Of a stretch of 61,665 nt of DNA, positions 43,166 to 52,785 are shown piece by piece. Positions within the stretch are counted from its first letter, which is position 1. Each line of letters starts with the position of its first letter. Source of the stretch: an uncultured Atopobium sp. (GTDB lineage: Bacteria; Actinomycetota; Coriobacteriia; Coriobacteriales; Atopobiaceae); the NCBI GenBank assembly GCA_946997485.1, contig CAMPVF010000011.1:1-61665 (forward strand). Direction: 5' to 3'. A model generated the notes under the pieces. That model was not told the origin of the DNA. It saw only the letters and a list, made by a program, of their open reading frames with translations, and made no database searches. The translations under genes and the position numbers were made by a program.

Positions 43166-43459
43166 TTAATATTCTTCCATAGTGTATTCAAACAAGCGCT
43201 CGCCCGTATCGCCGTCGAACAGCTCAACCATACCGGTAAGCACGTCTACGTACTGATACGACTGGCGCTCGGTGCGACCGCGTCTTTCTTCGATTTCAAG
43301 AACAAACAACGACGGATGGGCACCAACAAGTGTACCCATGCGCTCAAGAATACGTGAGCGTCCCATGTTGGCACGAGCCTTAATGCGTTTGCCCACATAT
43401 GTTTTAAGTTTATCGCGAATATCTGCAACGCGACCTGGAGCAGGCGTTTGGGTATCCAT
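43166..43459 (-). CDS. veg: Veg-family protein (DUF1021)
   Basis: 97 residues from ATG 43459, which follows GGAGG. VADIRDKLKTYVGKRIKARANMGRSR is the conserved start of Veg, followed by a beta-rich RNA/SH3-like domain. In Bacillus Veg promotes biofilm gene expression; its role in Actinobacteria is unknown. It lies 33 bases before ispE, the common ksgA-veg-ispE order without ksgA visible here. Confidence 0.9.
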   Translation of the reverse strand: MDTQTPAPGRVADIRDKLKTYVGKRIKARANMGRSRILERMGTLVGAHPSLFVLEIEERRGRTERQSYQYVDVLTGMVELFDGDTGERLFEYTMEEY

Positions 43460-43698
43460 GTATGCCTCCGTTACTGCTAATACACCGTGTACCTGCAACG
43501 ATTCTTGCGCGCGCAGGTGCGATGCTCATGTGTGCAACTATCTTGCAACCTCCTATTGTAGTATACAACGGCGTCCTTCACATTTCCTCAAGAAAAGCGC
43601 ACCGCAAACTGCTGTACCCCTGCGCTGCAAGCCGCTGCGTCAGCCGCTGCACTCTCCGCGCTTCCAAGCCACAGCGCCCCCGCCCAAAACGCTCTCAT

Positions 43699-43726
43699 AA
43701 AAAAAGGAGCGCAACGTGTGCGCTCC
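43699..43726 (-). terminator. Terminator after nagB
   Basis: GGAGCGC (43706-43712) pairs perfectly with GCGCTCC (43720-43726), loop seven bases. On the minus strand it is followed by T7. It separates nagB from veg. Confidence 0.9.
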
Positions 43727-43757
43727 CATGCAACCGTATATACGCCAAATAACCTGC

Positions 43758-44489
43758 TTAAGCTGGGAATTTAGACAGCGCAGCCTCGTCGGCAATAACC
43801 ACACAATTGCTGTGCAGCTGCAAAATAGACGCCGGGCACTCCGGATCAACAGGGCCTTTGCACATGCGGTACACGGCGTCGGCTTTGTCTTCGCCCGACG
43901 CAATAATCAAAATCATGCGCGCAAGCATAATAGTTTGAATGCCCATGGTATACGCCTGGCGCGGCACGTCTTCTTTTTTCTCGAACAAGCGACTATTTGC
44001 GTTAATGGTGCTTTCGGTGAGGTTAACGCAGTGCGTCCCGCACGAAAAATATTTACCCGGCTCATTAAAACCAATGTGTCCATTGCGGCCAATGCCAAGC
44101 AGCTGCAAATCGGGGTAACCCGAGCGTTTTACCAGCTCATCGTACTCGGAGCACGCTTCGTCGATGTTTAGATTTGAGCCATCGGGCACGTGTGTGTTCT
44201 CAATATCAATATTAATTTTGCTGAAGAAATTTTTATTCATAAAATAGTGATAGCTTTGCGGATGACTGTGAGCAAGTCCGCGGTATTCGTCGAGGTTATA
44301 GGTGGAAACCTCCGAAAAATCGATGTCGCCCTTATCGCACCACTCGGCAAGCTGCGCATATGTGCCAATAGGCGTTGAGCCTGTTGCAAGCCCCAATACA
44401 CAATTAGGTTTTAAGATAACCTGTGCAGAAATAATATTTGCTGCTTTGCGACTCATATCTTTGTAGTCGCTCGTGTGAATGATTTTCAT
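43758..44489 (-). CDS. nagB: Glucosamine-6-phosphate deaminase NagB
   Basis: 243 residues from ATG 44489, nine bases or so after GGAGG. It converts glucosamine-6P to fructose-6P and ammonia. GLATGSTPIGTY, TYNLDEYRGLAHSHPQSYHYFM and LGIGRNGHIGFNEPG carry the catalytic Asp, His and Glu. The length matches the short Gram-positive form. It completes the MurNAc/GlcNAc route; nagA is not in the window. Confidence 0.96.
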   Translation of the reverse strand: MKIIHTSDYKDMSRKAANIISAQVILKPNCVLGLATGSTPIGTYAQLAEWCDKGDIDFSEVSTYNLDEYRGLAHSHPQSYHYFMNKNFFSKINIDIENTHVPDGSNLNIDEACSEYDELVKRSGYPDLQLLGIGRNGHIGFNEPGKYFSCGTHCVNLTESTINANSRLFEKKEDVPRQAYTMGIQTIMLARMILIIASGEDKADAVYRMCKGPVDPECPASILQLHSNCVVIADEAALSKFPA

Positions 44490-44694
44490 CATACCTCCGT
44501 AGTATAGGACAAACAACAAAACACAGCGTGGCATAACCCTGCGGCCACAACATATGGTACAGGTACGCTTAGTTAGGTACATCATGATGCACGTACGCTG
44601 CATATTCTTATAGTAACAATTTTTTTGAGATAAACCTTGTCGCGCAATAACTGCATAATCACTGCACGAAGCGGCAGAACCTTAGCAGCGCGAC

Positions 44695-45384
44695 TTACGA
44701 GCAGAGCTTATGCATAAGGTCGACAAGCGCGCGCTTGCGATGTGAGATAGCGTTTTTCTCGTTCGCACTAAGCTCAGCCATAGAACACGCAGGATGCTCG
44801 TCGGGCAAAAACACGGGATCGTACCCAAAACCGCTGGTACCGGTAGGCGTTTTTGCAATGTACCCAAAACAATTGCCTTCACCGCGAAATACCTGCTCAA
44901 TAGTGGCGTCCGATTCTTGCTTAATGAGCACCACCGAGCAATGAAAATGCGCACGTCGCTGGGGCATGGGCGTAGTGGTAAGAAGGGAAAGCAGCTTTGC
45001 CGTGTTTGCCTTATCGTTACCATGCTCACCTGCAAAGCGTGCAGAGTAAATACCCGGCGCACCATCGAGCGCATCCACGCACAAACCCGAATCGTCGGCA
45101 AGCGCATACACACAATGGCAGGCCTGCATGGCCGCGCGCGCCTTAATAACCGCATTGTCAAAAAACGTGGCGCCATCCTCAACGGGGTCGTCATACGCAC
45201 ACACATCGTGCACGCCAACAAACGAAAACTCGGGCAAGACATCGGCCAGGATGCTGCGAATTTCTTCAATTTTGTGAGGATTACCCGTTGCCACAACAAT
45301 AGTGTGATCTGCATCAAATGGTGCAGGCGCCGCGGGTGTGGCATCATCGTTATCATTCGTATGAAAACCATGCGTAAATACCAT
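44695..45384 (-). CDS. rdgB: XTP/dITP pyrophosphatase RdgB
   Basis: 229 residues. It removes deaminated purine nucleotides. VVATGNPHKIEEI, DDPVEDGATFFDNAVIKA, ALADDSGLCVDALDGAPGIYSARF and GTSGFGYDPVF are the family blocks. The first 25 residues are an extra Asp/Ala-rich leader. AGGAG lies seven bases before the ATG. Confidence 0.95.
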   Translation of the reverse strand: MVFTHGFHTNDNDDATPAAPAPFDADHTIVVATGNPHKIEEIRSILADVLPEFSFVGVHDVCAYDDPVEDGATFFDNAVIKARAAMQACHCVYALADDSGLCVDALDGAPGIYSARFAGEHGNDKANTAKLLSLLTTTPMPQRRAHFHCSVVLIKQESDATIEQVFRGEGNCFGYIAKTPTGTSGFGYDPVFLPDEHPACSMAELSANEKNAISHRKRALVDLMHKLCS

Positions 45385-45511
45385 AGTGCACTCCTGATAG
45401 TTGGGGTACCACTAGTATACGTCCAGTAAAAAGAGGCGCCACGTGTACGCGCGCTACACCACGCGATATACACGAATGCGCGCGGCAAAATTCAAAAATA
45501 CAAAACGGGTG

Positions 45512-45535
45512 AAAAAAAAAGCGCCTATACGCGCT
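45512..45535 (-). terminator. Terminator after tRNA-Val
   Basis: AGCGC (45520-45524) and GCGCT (45531-45535) form a short stem with loop CTATAC. On the minus strand a T9 run follows. It lies about 30 bases past the tRNA 3' end and upstream of rdgB. Confidence 0.8.
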
Positions 45536-45566
45536 GGTAAACGTGCAACAATGCACCATAAAAAAA

Positions 45567-45642
45567 TGGTGGGCGATGAGGGATTTGAACCCCCGACCTT
45601 GTGCGTGTAAAGCACCTGCGCTAGCCACTGCGCCAATCGCCC
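45567..45642 (-). tRNA. tRNA-Val (anticodon TAC/UAC)
   Basis: Minus-strand cloverleaf: acceptor GGGCGAT/ATCGCCC, D-arm GCGC/GCGC, anticodon loop TTTACAC (anticodon UAC) on a GTGC/GCAC stem, and T-arm with TTCAAAT. Discriminator A and encoded CCA are followed by TTTTTT. The 27-43 pair is a G/A mismatch, which is minor. Confidence 0.94.
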
Positions 45643-45727
45643 AAAGGCAGTTTATCACAACGTGTAGTTATTTCGAACCACAATTTATAAACGAGCATTA
45701 CTCCACAAATCATTTATACTCATAGCT

Positions 45728-47689
45728 ATGATGACTACTTTAGATGACATAATTACACTTTTAGCAGGTAAAAGCCTACTTGTTGAAACACGCTGGCTTA
45801 CGGGTGGCGCGCGCGTTTTGCCCGCAACAAATGCTCAAGCTGCAAGCGCACAACCACAAGATGCACACATGTGCACCGCAAGCGCAGGCACGTTAGCGTG
45901 CGAGAAAGCAAGCACCGCCGCAGCTGCGGCTGCAGATCAGTCCGCGTGCACGCCCGCGCCTGCTGGCGCGTCCGAACCTACTAGCACCACTGACGCGACC
46001 GCGCGCAACACGTCCGCATACGCGTCCGCGCAGCTCACATGCCCCATTACGGGCATCGACTGCAACTCGCAGGTCGCCGCGCCGCAGCACATATTTGCAT
46101 GCAAAGGCGCCGCGTTTAAGGCGGCATACCTTGCGCAAGCGCTCGCACGAGGCGCGTGCTGCTACATGTGCGAAGCTAACAAAGCGCACGAGTTGGCAGA
46201 GGCCTGCCCGGGTGCAACGCAGCTGGTAGTAACCAACATTCGACATGCGATGGCAGTGTGTTCGCCCATAGCATGGGGACGGCCCGACAAACAGCTTTGC
46301 TGCATTGGCGTTACGGGCACAAAAGGCAAATCGACCACCACCTACATGCTGCGCTCCATTTTGGACACACACTGCGCGGCGCGCGGCATTACCGCCACGC
46401 ACGCAGCATCGCCTGTGGGGATTATTGGCTCAATTAGCACGTACGACGGTATTATCAACGAAAAAAGTACTAACACAACGCCCGAGGCGCCCGACCTGTG
46501 GCGGCATTTGCATAATGCTGCGCAGGCCAAGCTTGCGTATATGGTGCTCGAAATTTCGAGCCAGGCGCTCAAGTACGAGCGCGTATACGGGCTTCACCTG
46601 TATGCAAGTGCGTTTTTGAACATTTCGCGCGATCACATTTCGCCGGTTGAGCACCCTACGTTTGAGGATTATTTTGCAAGCAAGCTCACGATTTTTTCGT
46701 ATGCACAGCACAGCGTGGTAAACCTCAACAGCAACCACGCGGCGCGCATTGCAAACACGGCGCGTAGCTGCTCGGATACGCATTTTTGCATGGTTGATAT
46801 GCCTGCGGATGATGCACGAGCAGACGATACGGGCGCGGATAATGCGCAGGCAGATAATGCGCAGGCAGACGAGTTTACACGTGAGGAGCTCAAAGCCCTT
46901 CTCAACCAATACCCCTGCACGCGCGCAACAGATGTTACGTGTGCGCGCGGCGGTTTTACCATGCGCGTAAGCGGCATGGCGCAGCCGGTGTACATACCCA
47001 TGCACGGCAGCTTTAACGCGCAAAATGCGCTTGTTGCCCTGACGTTGGCTCGACTTGTGGGCGTTGGCGATGACGCCATTGTGAAGGGCATCGCACACAC
47101 CCGCGTACCAGGGCGTATGGAGTTCATTCCCACCACGCACCCGCGCATTCACGGCATTGTAGACTACGCGCACAACAGACTGTCGTTCCAAACGTTTTTT
47201 GCCTCAATACGCAGGGAGTTTCCAAGCGCGCGCATATACGCCGTGTTTGGTTGTCCGGGCAATAAAGCGTTTGAGAGAAGACGCGATCTCCCCGAAATTG
47301 CTGGTGCATACGCCGACGAGATTATTCTTACTAAGGACGATCCGGGTAGCGAAGATACACGCGCAATTTGCGAAGAAATGGCCTCTCACCTGCCCGTGCA
47401 TGCACGGTATTGCATTGAGCCAAACCGCGCGCAGGCAATTTTAGACGCGGTAACTGACGCGCATAAAGCGCAGGTAGACAGCGTAATTTGCATGCTTGGC
47501 AAGGGTCACGAAAACACGCAGCACGAGGCGCACGGCTACAGTAGCTATCCCTCGGATGCGCGCGTGTATGCCGATGCCATTGCTGCAGTGTACGAGCATG
47601 AGCAGGGTGACCAGGGCGATCGGGACGACAAGGGAGCACACGGCAATAATCAGGACATGTGCGCCACACGCGAAAGGAACAATCGGTAA
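45728..47689 (+). CDS. murE: MurE-type UDP-MurNAc-tripeptide synthetase
   Basis: 653 residues, longer than the usual 480-510. GVTGTKGKSTTTYML is the ATP loop. STNTTPEAPDLWRHL, VLEISSQALKYERV, HGSFNAQNALVAL and VDYAHNRLSF follow in order. About 80 Ala/Thr/Pro-rich residues are inserted near 35-105. A 15-bp tandem repeat (46838-46867) gives an acidic ADNAQADNAQ stretch. Near residue 537 the motif is DDPGSED, not DNPR, which argues against meso-diaminopimelate as the third residue and for Lys, Orn or another amino acid. No clear ribosome site precedes the two start ATGs. Confidence 0.9.
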   Translation: MMTTLDDIITLLAGKSLLVETRWLTGGARVLPATNAQAASAQPQDAHMCTASAGTLACEKASTAAAAAADQSACTPAPAGASEPTSTTDATARNTSAYASAQLTCPITGIDCNSQVAAPQHIFACKGAAFKAAYLAQALARGACCYMCEANKAHELAEACPGATQLVVTNIRHAMAVCSPIAWGRPDKQLCCIGVTGTKGKSTTTYMLRSILDTHCAARGITATHAASPVGIIGSISTYDGIINEKSTNTTPEAPDLWRHLHNAAQAKLAYMVLEISSQALKYERVYGLHLYASAFLNISRDHISPVEHPTFEDYFASKLTIFSYAQHSVVNLNSNHAARIANTARSCSDTHFCMVDMPADDARADDTGADNAQADNAQADEFTREELKALLNQYPCTRATDVTCARGGFTMRVSGMAQPVYIPMHGSFNAQNALVALTLARLVGVGDDAIVKGIAHTRVPGRMEFIPTTHPRIHGIVDYAHNRLSFQTFFASIRREFPSARIYAVFGCPGNKAFERRRDLPEIAGAYADEIILTKDDPGSEDTRAICEEMASHLPVHARYCIEPNRAQAILDAVTDAHKAQVDSVICMLGKGHENTQHEAHGYSSYPSDARVYADAIAAVYEHEQGDQGDRDDKGAHGNNQDMCATRERNNR

Positions 47690-48675
47690 TGACCAACTTG
47701 AACGCACCAGGCAATTTAGCCGCTCACGAAGCACAGCTGTTTACGCCTTTTCCAACGCTGGAGAGCTGCACCCCTGCTCAAAAAGATGCATTAAACCGCA
47801 TACGATATATTATTACCGATACCGATAACACCATGATTTCACATTCGTGCGCCGTGGTAGATCCCGCCGGTGCCCCGTCAGCAAATCTCGTGTCTGCACT
47901 GGTAAATGCCTACAATCACGATATACGTATTATTGCATGCACAGGCCGCAACCGCGCGATGATTCGCGAAGATGCACGCATGCTTGGACTGTATGGATGG
48001 ATTGGCGAAATGGGTGGCATCACCTGTTTGTGTCACGATCCTCACAACAACATGCGCGAAACATGGCATTATACCTGCGCCGATATGCCCTACTCACCAA
48101 GCTGTGGCATAACGCCGCACGAGTGCATTCGTAACAGCGGTGCGATTGATGCGTTGCTCAACGAATTTAGCGGCGATTTGGAATATTATAACGACAACAT
48201 GGTGGGCTATCAGTACCGCGAGGTTACCGTTGCGCTGCGCGGAAATGTGAGCAACGCCAAAGCGCAGGAACTTTTAGACAGCTTTGCGCTGCCTCTCGAT
48301 TGGATTGACAACGGCATTGCCGGCACGGTAGACCCGCGCTACACCACGCTTACCTGCCCAATTGCCGATCCTGCGCACCCTATTTACACCTACCACGTGG
48401 CTCCGCGGGGCTTGAGCAAAGGCTCTAGTGTGCGCGCGTGTATGGAGCAGCTGGGCGCCAGCAAAGACGAGGTGCTGTGCTGCGGCGACTCTCCTGCCGA
48501 TTGCAGCATGGCAGGCGTGTCAGATGCCTTTATGCTTATGCAAAATGGTGCATCAAACCCCGACTGTATCGCACGCCTTGCGGCAGCAGCCAGCTCGTGC
48601 ACGCTGTACCTTTCGCACGGTATTGCATGCGACGGTTTTGCACACATGCTCAACACGCTGTGCGCGCTGCGGTAG
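47689..48675 (+). CDS. HAD-superfamily phosphatase (Cof/mannosyl-phosphoglycerate phosphatase-like)
   Basis: 328 residues from ATG 47689, which overlaps the murE stop (TAATG) and has AAAGGA upstream. YIITDTDNTMIS is the nucleophile motif. CTGRNRAMIREDARMLG and the cap with GEMGGI follow, and GDSPADCSMAGVSDAFMLMQNG near the end carries the metal Asp. Substrate unknown; the coupling with murE suggests a link to envelope or sugar metabolism. Confidence 0.85.
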   Translation: MTNLNAPGNLAAHEAQLFTPFPTLESCTPAQKDALNRIRYIITDTDNTMISHSCAVVDPAGAPSANLVSALVNAYNHDIRIIACTGRNRAMIREDARMLGLYGWIGEMGGITCLCHDPHNNMRETWHYTCADMPYSPSCGITPHECIRNSGAIDALLNEFSGDLEYYNDNMVGYQYREVTVALRGNVSNAKAQELLDSFALPLDWIDNGIAGTVDPRYTTLTCPIADPAHPIYTYHVAPRGLSKGSSVRACMEQLGASKDEVLCCGDSPADCSMAGVSDAFMLMQNGASNPDCIARLAAAASSCTLYLSHGIACDGFAHMLNTLCALR

Positions 48676-48682
48676 GTTTCGT

Positions 48683-50920
48683 ATGGGCGAGTGGCTAAGT
48701 TTTATTGCGGCGGTTGGCGTTGCGCTTGTACTTATGTATATACCTGGCCTTTCTATCCTTAAGGCAGGTCGGCTCTCGTTGCCATGGGCCTTAAGCGCCG
48801 CGCCGCTCATAAGCTGTGCCCTAATATTTTTAACGGGTGAGACATTTGCATGGCTACGCATTCCGTTGAATATAACGCTGTATATTTTCATACTTTTGTG
48901 TATTACCGTAGCTGCACGCGTGTGGCAGCTGAGAGCCTCACGGCTGCACGCTGCCCACCCCGGCGCACTGCAGACCACCCGCACCTTTGGCTGCGCCCCT
49001 ATTTCAACCGCAACACTCGCCCTCTACCTTGGCATTGGCGTTGTATGCACGCTTATTTGGTACGTGGTGCCGCTGTGGCAACCAAGCAACCTGGCAAACG
49101 GCTGGGACATTGTTGCGCACCTTAACTACGCGCAAACCTTCATCCAAAACAGCACGTACAGCTCGCTTCATGCAAGCTACTACAGTACCGCAGCGGCGCA
49201 GCTCAACCCCTCAAGTGCACCCGCGACGTTTTATCCCTGCGGCTGGAACATCCTGTGCGCACTCATCGCGCAAATTGCAAACGCCAGCGTTCCCATCGCT
49301 GCCAACGCGCTCAACAGCGTGTTTCTTGCCGTGTGCTGGCCGCTTTCGTGCATGACGTTTGTCGCAAACGTATTTCCCACGCAACCGCACGCGCGCACCT
49401 GTGCCGCCTTCGTTTGCTGTCTTTCCACCATTTTCCCCTGGACGCTGCTCATTTACGGTCCTCTGTTCCCGTTTTTGTCGGCCTGCTGCCTTATGCCGTC
49501 TATTTATTGGATATTTATGCAGCTTACCCGCTCGGCCATTAGCCCGCGCGAGCGCATCCAACTGGGCTGCTATTTTGTACTGGGCGGCATCACCCTTATG
49601 CTGCTGCACACCTCCGCGCTCTTCTCGAGCATCGTTATCCTTACGCCCTGGTGCGCGTCGCGCATCGCGCACACAAGCCGCACCATTACCCTGCACAGCA
49701 AGCCCATCTCGCGGCTGGCGCTCAGCGTGATTTTTGTAATTGCGGTATGCGCCGTGTGGGCCGCGTGTTACCTCATTATTGTGCTTAAGCAGGGACTTCT
49801 CAATTTTTGGTGGCCATCAATCACCACCATTCAACAGGCACTTTTGCAAGGTCTTTTGTTTGAATTTGTAAGCTCCAACCCGTGGGGAAATTGGTTCATC
49901 TCGCCCCAGCCCGTGTTTTCGGTGCTCTATATCCTGGGTGCCATACGCGCGTTTCGCCTTAAACAAGGCAGGTCGTTGGTTGTTGCATTTGTTTACCTTT
50001 TGGGCCTTGGCATTATTCTTATTGCGTTTGATACGCCGCTTAAAAGCGTGCTTGCGAGCTTTTGGTACACCGACCCTTACCGTATTGCCAGCTTGGCGAT
50101 CATTTGCGCAATGCCAATTCTTGGCCTTGGACTTCACGTTGCGGTTGAATGTATATGCTGCACCTATACTGCACTAATCGCCCGCGCTCGCCGTACCTTT
50201 TGCACCCGCACGCGCCGCGTTGTGCGCCCTAGCTTGCGCAGCGCCGATTGCCCCAGTTCACGCAGCTTACCTGTAGTAAAAGCAGCCGCTATCATCCTTA
50301 TACTTGGTGCACACGCAACCGTTACATTTCCGCAAACGGGTACGTGGAAATTAACAGGCACATGTGATAATAATGAACGCAGTGAATACAAGATTGCGCT
50401 TTCGGCACCCGTGAACAACCTTAAAGTAGTGTGCGCCGGTGTGCACGACGACCGTTTTATCAACCGCGCAAAAATCAACTTTTTGCAGCGTGCGCACGCA
50501 ATTGTGGGCAACAACGTGGTGCTCAATAACCCCTACGACGGCAGCGTGCTGGCGTATGGCTACATGGGTATGAACACGCTGTGGCGCTATCCAAAAACGC
50601 TGCAAGAATACGAGCGTCCCGGCTTTGCGCAACTGCGCTTGGAGGCGTACGCTGCGGCAGATCGCTACAAAGTGCAAGATATTATCCGCCGTACACATGC
50701 AGCGTACCTGCTTACGCTCGGCGAACACGTGCGCTGCGACACAAGTTTGGCGGGCGACTACATCCCACAAACGTTTTCGGGGATTACGCGTGTTACCGCA
50801 GAGACTCCCGGTTTTACGCTGGTACTGGAGGATGGTGACATGAAGCTGTTTCGCATCGACGAGAGCGCATGGAATGCCGCGGATGCCACTTCAAACTGTG
50901 ATGCGAGCTCATGCAGATAA
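48683..50920 (+). CDS. Large polytopic membrane protein, DUF6541-like
   Basis: 745 residues. About 12-14 hydrophobic segments fill positions 1-510, and a soluble domain of about 200 residues follows. SNLANGWDIVAHLNYAQ after the early spans, the layout and the large extracytoplasmic end fit DUF6541, a GT-C-like group of envelope proteins in Actinobacteria. Glycosyl transfer is inferred from that resemblance only. It starts seven bases after the HAD stop with a weak site. It is the last host gene before the AT-rich island. Confidence 0.65.
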   Translation: MGEWLSFIAAVGVALVLMYIPGLSILKAGRLSLPWALSAAPLISCALIFLTGETFAWLRIPLNITLYIFILLCITVAARVWQLRASRLHAAHPGALQTTRTFGCAPISTATLALYLGIGVVCTLIWYVVPLWQPSNLANGWDIVAHLNYAQTFIQNSTYSSLHASYYSTAAAQLNPSSAPATFYPCGWNILCALIAQIANASVPIAANALNSVFLAVCWPLSCMTFVANVFPTQPHARTCAAFVCCLSTIFPWTLLIYGPLFPFLSACCLMPSIYWIFMQLTRSAISPRERIQLGCYFVLGGITLMLLHTSALFSSIVILTPWCASRIAHTSRTITLHSKPISRLALSVIFVIAVCAVWAACYLIIVLKQGLLNFWWPSITTIQQALLQGLLFEFVSSNPWGNWFISPQPVFSVLYILGAIRAFRLKQGRSLVVAFVYLLGLGIILIAFDTPLKSVLASFWYTDPYRIASLAIICAMPILGLGLHVAVECICCTYTALIARARRTFCTRTRRVVRPSLRSADCPSSRSLPVVKAAAIILILGAHATVTFPQTGTWKLTGTCDNNERSEYKIALSAPVNNLKVVCAGVHDDRFINRAKINFLQRAHAIVGNNVVLNNPYDGSVLAYGYMGMNTLWRYPKTLQEYERPGFAQLRLEAYAAADRYKVQDIIRRTHAAYLLTLGEHVRCDTSLAGDYIPQTFSGITRVTAETPGFTLVLEDGDMKLFRIDESAWNAADATSNCDASSCR

Positions 50921-50957
50921 TGAACACAATTTCAACAGCACTCTAAGCCCCAGGCGG

Positions 50958-51000
50958 GTTCTCGGGCACGTTCTCGGGTGTTCTCGAGGCGTTCATCGGG
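50958..51000. repeat. Short direct repeats at the island border
   Basis: GTTCTCGGG at 50958 and 50970, GTTCTCG at 50980 and GTTCATCGGG at 50991 form four near copies at about 11-base steps. They sit in GC-rich host-type DNA. The switch to AT-rich sequence follows within about 40 bases. Whether they mark an insertion site is unknown. The rest of 50921-51195 shows nothing else clear. Confidence 0.5.
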
Positions 51001-51195
51001 GGTGCGGACAAGCTGTTACAAAACCTTTGGTCAAGTCCTAAAAGTGCTGTAAATTCATTTCCTTTCCTTTATCTGCTATTGTTATGCTCAATTCGGATAA
51101 TAGTTTTCGGCAGGAAAGATCATGATGAAACTGTAGTATATACAAATAGGAAGGCCTATGCGATAAATTCAGGTATTTTAGGAGAAAAGGAATAT

Positions 51196-51630
51196 ATGGA
51201 TATTTGGGATACAATGTATGAAAAGGCGAAGCCACAATTTCATCCGGAGGAAGTTTCTCCATTCGTTTACGCACATCATGTTGTATGTGCAATAGAAGCT
51301 GAAAACGGAGAAATTTTCACGGGTTTCTGCATTGAGAGCTGCAGTGGTGTTCTTAATTTGTGTGCAGAACGCGTGGCCGCTCTTAATATGTATGTGAATA
51401 GCGGACAGACGAAGGTGAAGCGCTTCATCGCATTCCGTGACAAGGCACCTTATGGCGCAGGAAGCGGTATGCCTTGTGGAGCGTGTAGAGAGTTCTTTTA
51501 TCAATTAAATGAAGAAAATGAAAAAATGAAGATTATGGAGGACTTTGAACAGCGGAAGACTGTCACGTTGAAGGAACTCATGCCAAATTGGTGGGGCAAA
51601 GATAGATATGCTGAAGCGAAAGCAAAATGA
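51196..51630 (+). CDS. Cytidine deaminase-family protein
   Basis: 144 residues from ATG 51196 with AGGAG and AAAGGA upstream. The zinc motif CAERVAALNMYVNSG with catalytic Glu and the second half PCGACREFFYQL are intact. The family deaminates cytidine or a related nucleoside such as blasticidin S. The base composition matches low-GC Firmicutes rather than the host, so it was probably transferred. A longer in-frame reading from 51079 has no ribosome site. Confidence 0.85.
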   Translation: MDIWDTMYEKAKPQFHPEEVSPFVYAHHVVCAIEAENGEIFTGFCIESCSGVLNLCAERVAALNMYVNSGQTKVKRFIAFRDKAPYGAGSGMPCGACREFFYQLNEENEKMKIMEDFEQRKTVTLKELMPNWWGKDRYAEAKAK

Positions 51631-51701
51631 CCCTCCCGCTTGTATAGACAGATCAAGTCTCCTACCCTGCCATCTCGGTTTCAAGCCTTCGTCATGATCT
51701 T

Positions 51702-51935
51702 ATGGATCGAGCAAGGAGAATGACGAGAGTGAATACTGAGCACCATCCGTGGGTTGACATGACGGATGAGGAAATGCTCAGAAGCTGCAGGCTTATACTT
51801 GAGGATCCGGAAACGAACAAAGAAGGTATCACACTTGCGGCAATCCTACTCTTTGGTACGGATAACCGTATCATGTCCGTGTTACCTCAGCATAAGACAG
51901 ACGCTATTTTCAGAGTGTTCAATGTTGATTGTTAT
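51702..51935 (+). pseudogene. AlbA_2/AAA_4-type DNA-binding protein fragment
   Basis: The frame reads HHPWVDMTDEEMLRSCRLILEDP, then KEGITLAAILLFG and VLPQHKTDAIFRVFNVD, the middle of the putative DNA-binding/ATP-binding protein family common on mobile elements. It breaks off after NVDCYD, where a different frame of an ICE protein begins. Both ends of the original gene are missing. Confidence 0.75.
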
Positions 51936-52104
51936 GATGTTCTGCATATTTGGAGCGTTAGCTTCTTTTATTCAAGGAGAAGTTGGAATAGATATATCTG
52001 GCTTGGTTATTGGTTTCCTATTTAGTCCTTACGGACTTCCGATAGTAGGAGTAACTGTGATAGCGTTTATTGAATTGATAAATTATAAGATTAAGGCAGT
52101 GTAG
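51935..52104 (+). pseudogene. CD1845-family conjugative-element protein, C-terminal remnant
   Basis: A frame one base off the previous fragment reads MMFCIFGALASFIQGEV, then VIGFLFSPYGLPIVGVTVIAFIE. The FLFSP.GLP block is the C-terminal membrane part of the small CD1845-type protein of Tn916-like ICEs. The junction with the preceding fragment looks like a deletion scar. Family call is from memory of the motif. Confidence 0.55.
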
Positions 52105-52130
52105 ACAAATTAGAATTTATGGAGGAGAAA

Positions 52131-52715
52131 ATGGTGGATGAATTAAGAAAAGAAATTGCAATACAGCAGAAAAAAGGATTGCCATTTATCATGGCATCGG
52201 TGATTATATGGCTTCTGATAGTACTTGTGTCAATTTTAGATATCAATATGGATATGAAAAATTTATTGGTATTTTGCTGTTCATGCCCATTATTACCGCT
52301 GGCTTGGCTCATTGGTAAACTTATAAAGGTGGATATCTTTTCAAAACAAAATCCACTTGGACAATTAGGCTTCATTTTCACCTTAAATCAAATGATTTAT
52401 TTATTGATCGTTATGTGGGTGTTTAGTGCGGTTCCGGAAAAGATGATTATGGTATACGCTATGGTGTTTGGAGCACATTTATTTCCCTATTCATGGTTGT
52501 ATCAATCAAAGGGATATACAGTTGCTGCAATTTCCATTCCGATGATTTCCTTGATTTTAGGATGTGCATCAAACGGCACAACGGTTGCTGTTGTGGCATG
52601 TATCATTGAGATAGTATTTGCTTGTATATTACATATGGAATTAAAGAAAATGGGAGATAACTACAACAAATCCCAGCTTGTAAAGCTTAGCAAGGATCAA
52701 ATTTCTATGAAATAG
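52131..52715 (+). CDS. DUF7010-like membrane protein
   Basis: 194 residues from ATG 52131, preceded by GGAGGAG. After an amphipathic N-terminus, six or so hydrophobic segments follow, including PLLPLAWLIGKLIKVDI, AMVFGAHLFPYSWLYQSKGY and a final span before a charged tail. This fits a family of small membrane proteins in Firmicutes without known function. A terminator follows. Confidence 0.7.
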   Translation: MVDELRKEIAIQQKKGLPFIMASVIIWLLIVLVSILDINMDMKNLLVFCCSCPLLPLAWLIGKLIKVDIFSKQNPLGQLGFIFTLNQMIYLLIVMWVFSAVPEKMIMVYAMVFGAHLFPYSWLYQSKGYTVAAISIPMISLILGCASNGTTVAVVACIIEIVFACILHMELKKMGDNYNKSQLVKLSKDQISMK

Positions 52716-52751
52716 AATCTAAATCTAAATACGTTATGTGTAAATAATTAA

Positions 52752-52775
52752 GGCGGTAGTAATACCGTCTTTTTT
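52752..52775 (+). terminator. Terminator after the DUF7010-like gene
   Basis: GGCGGTA (52752-52758) pairs with TACCGTC (52763-52769) with one G-U pair and a GTAA loop, followed by T6. Confidence 0.85.
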
Positions 52776-52785
52776 GATGCCTAGA

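Noticed and set aside
48428..48682. N-terminal extension of the DUF6541-like protein into the HAD gene
   Set aside because: The extension is Cys/Arg-rich shadow sequence overlapping a conserved HAD motif; ATG 48683 starts a normal membrane N-terminus.
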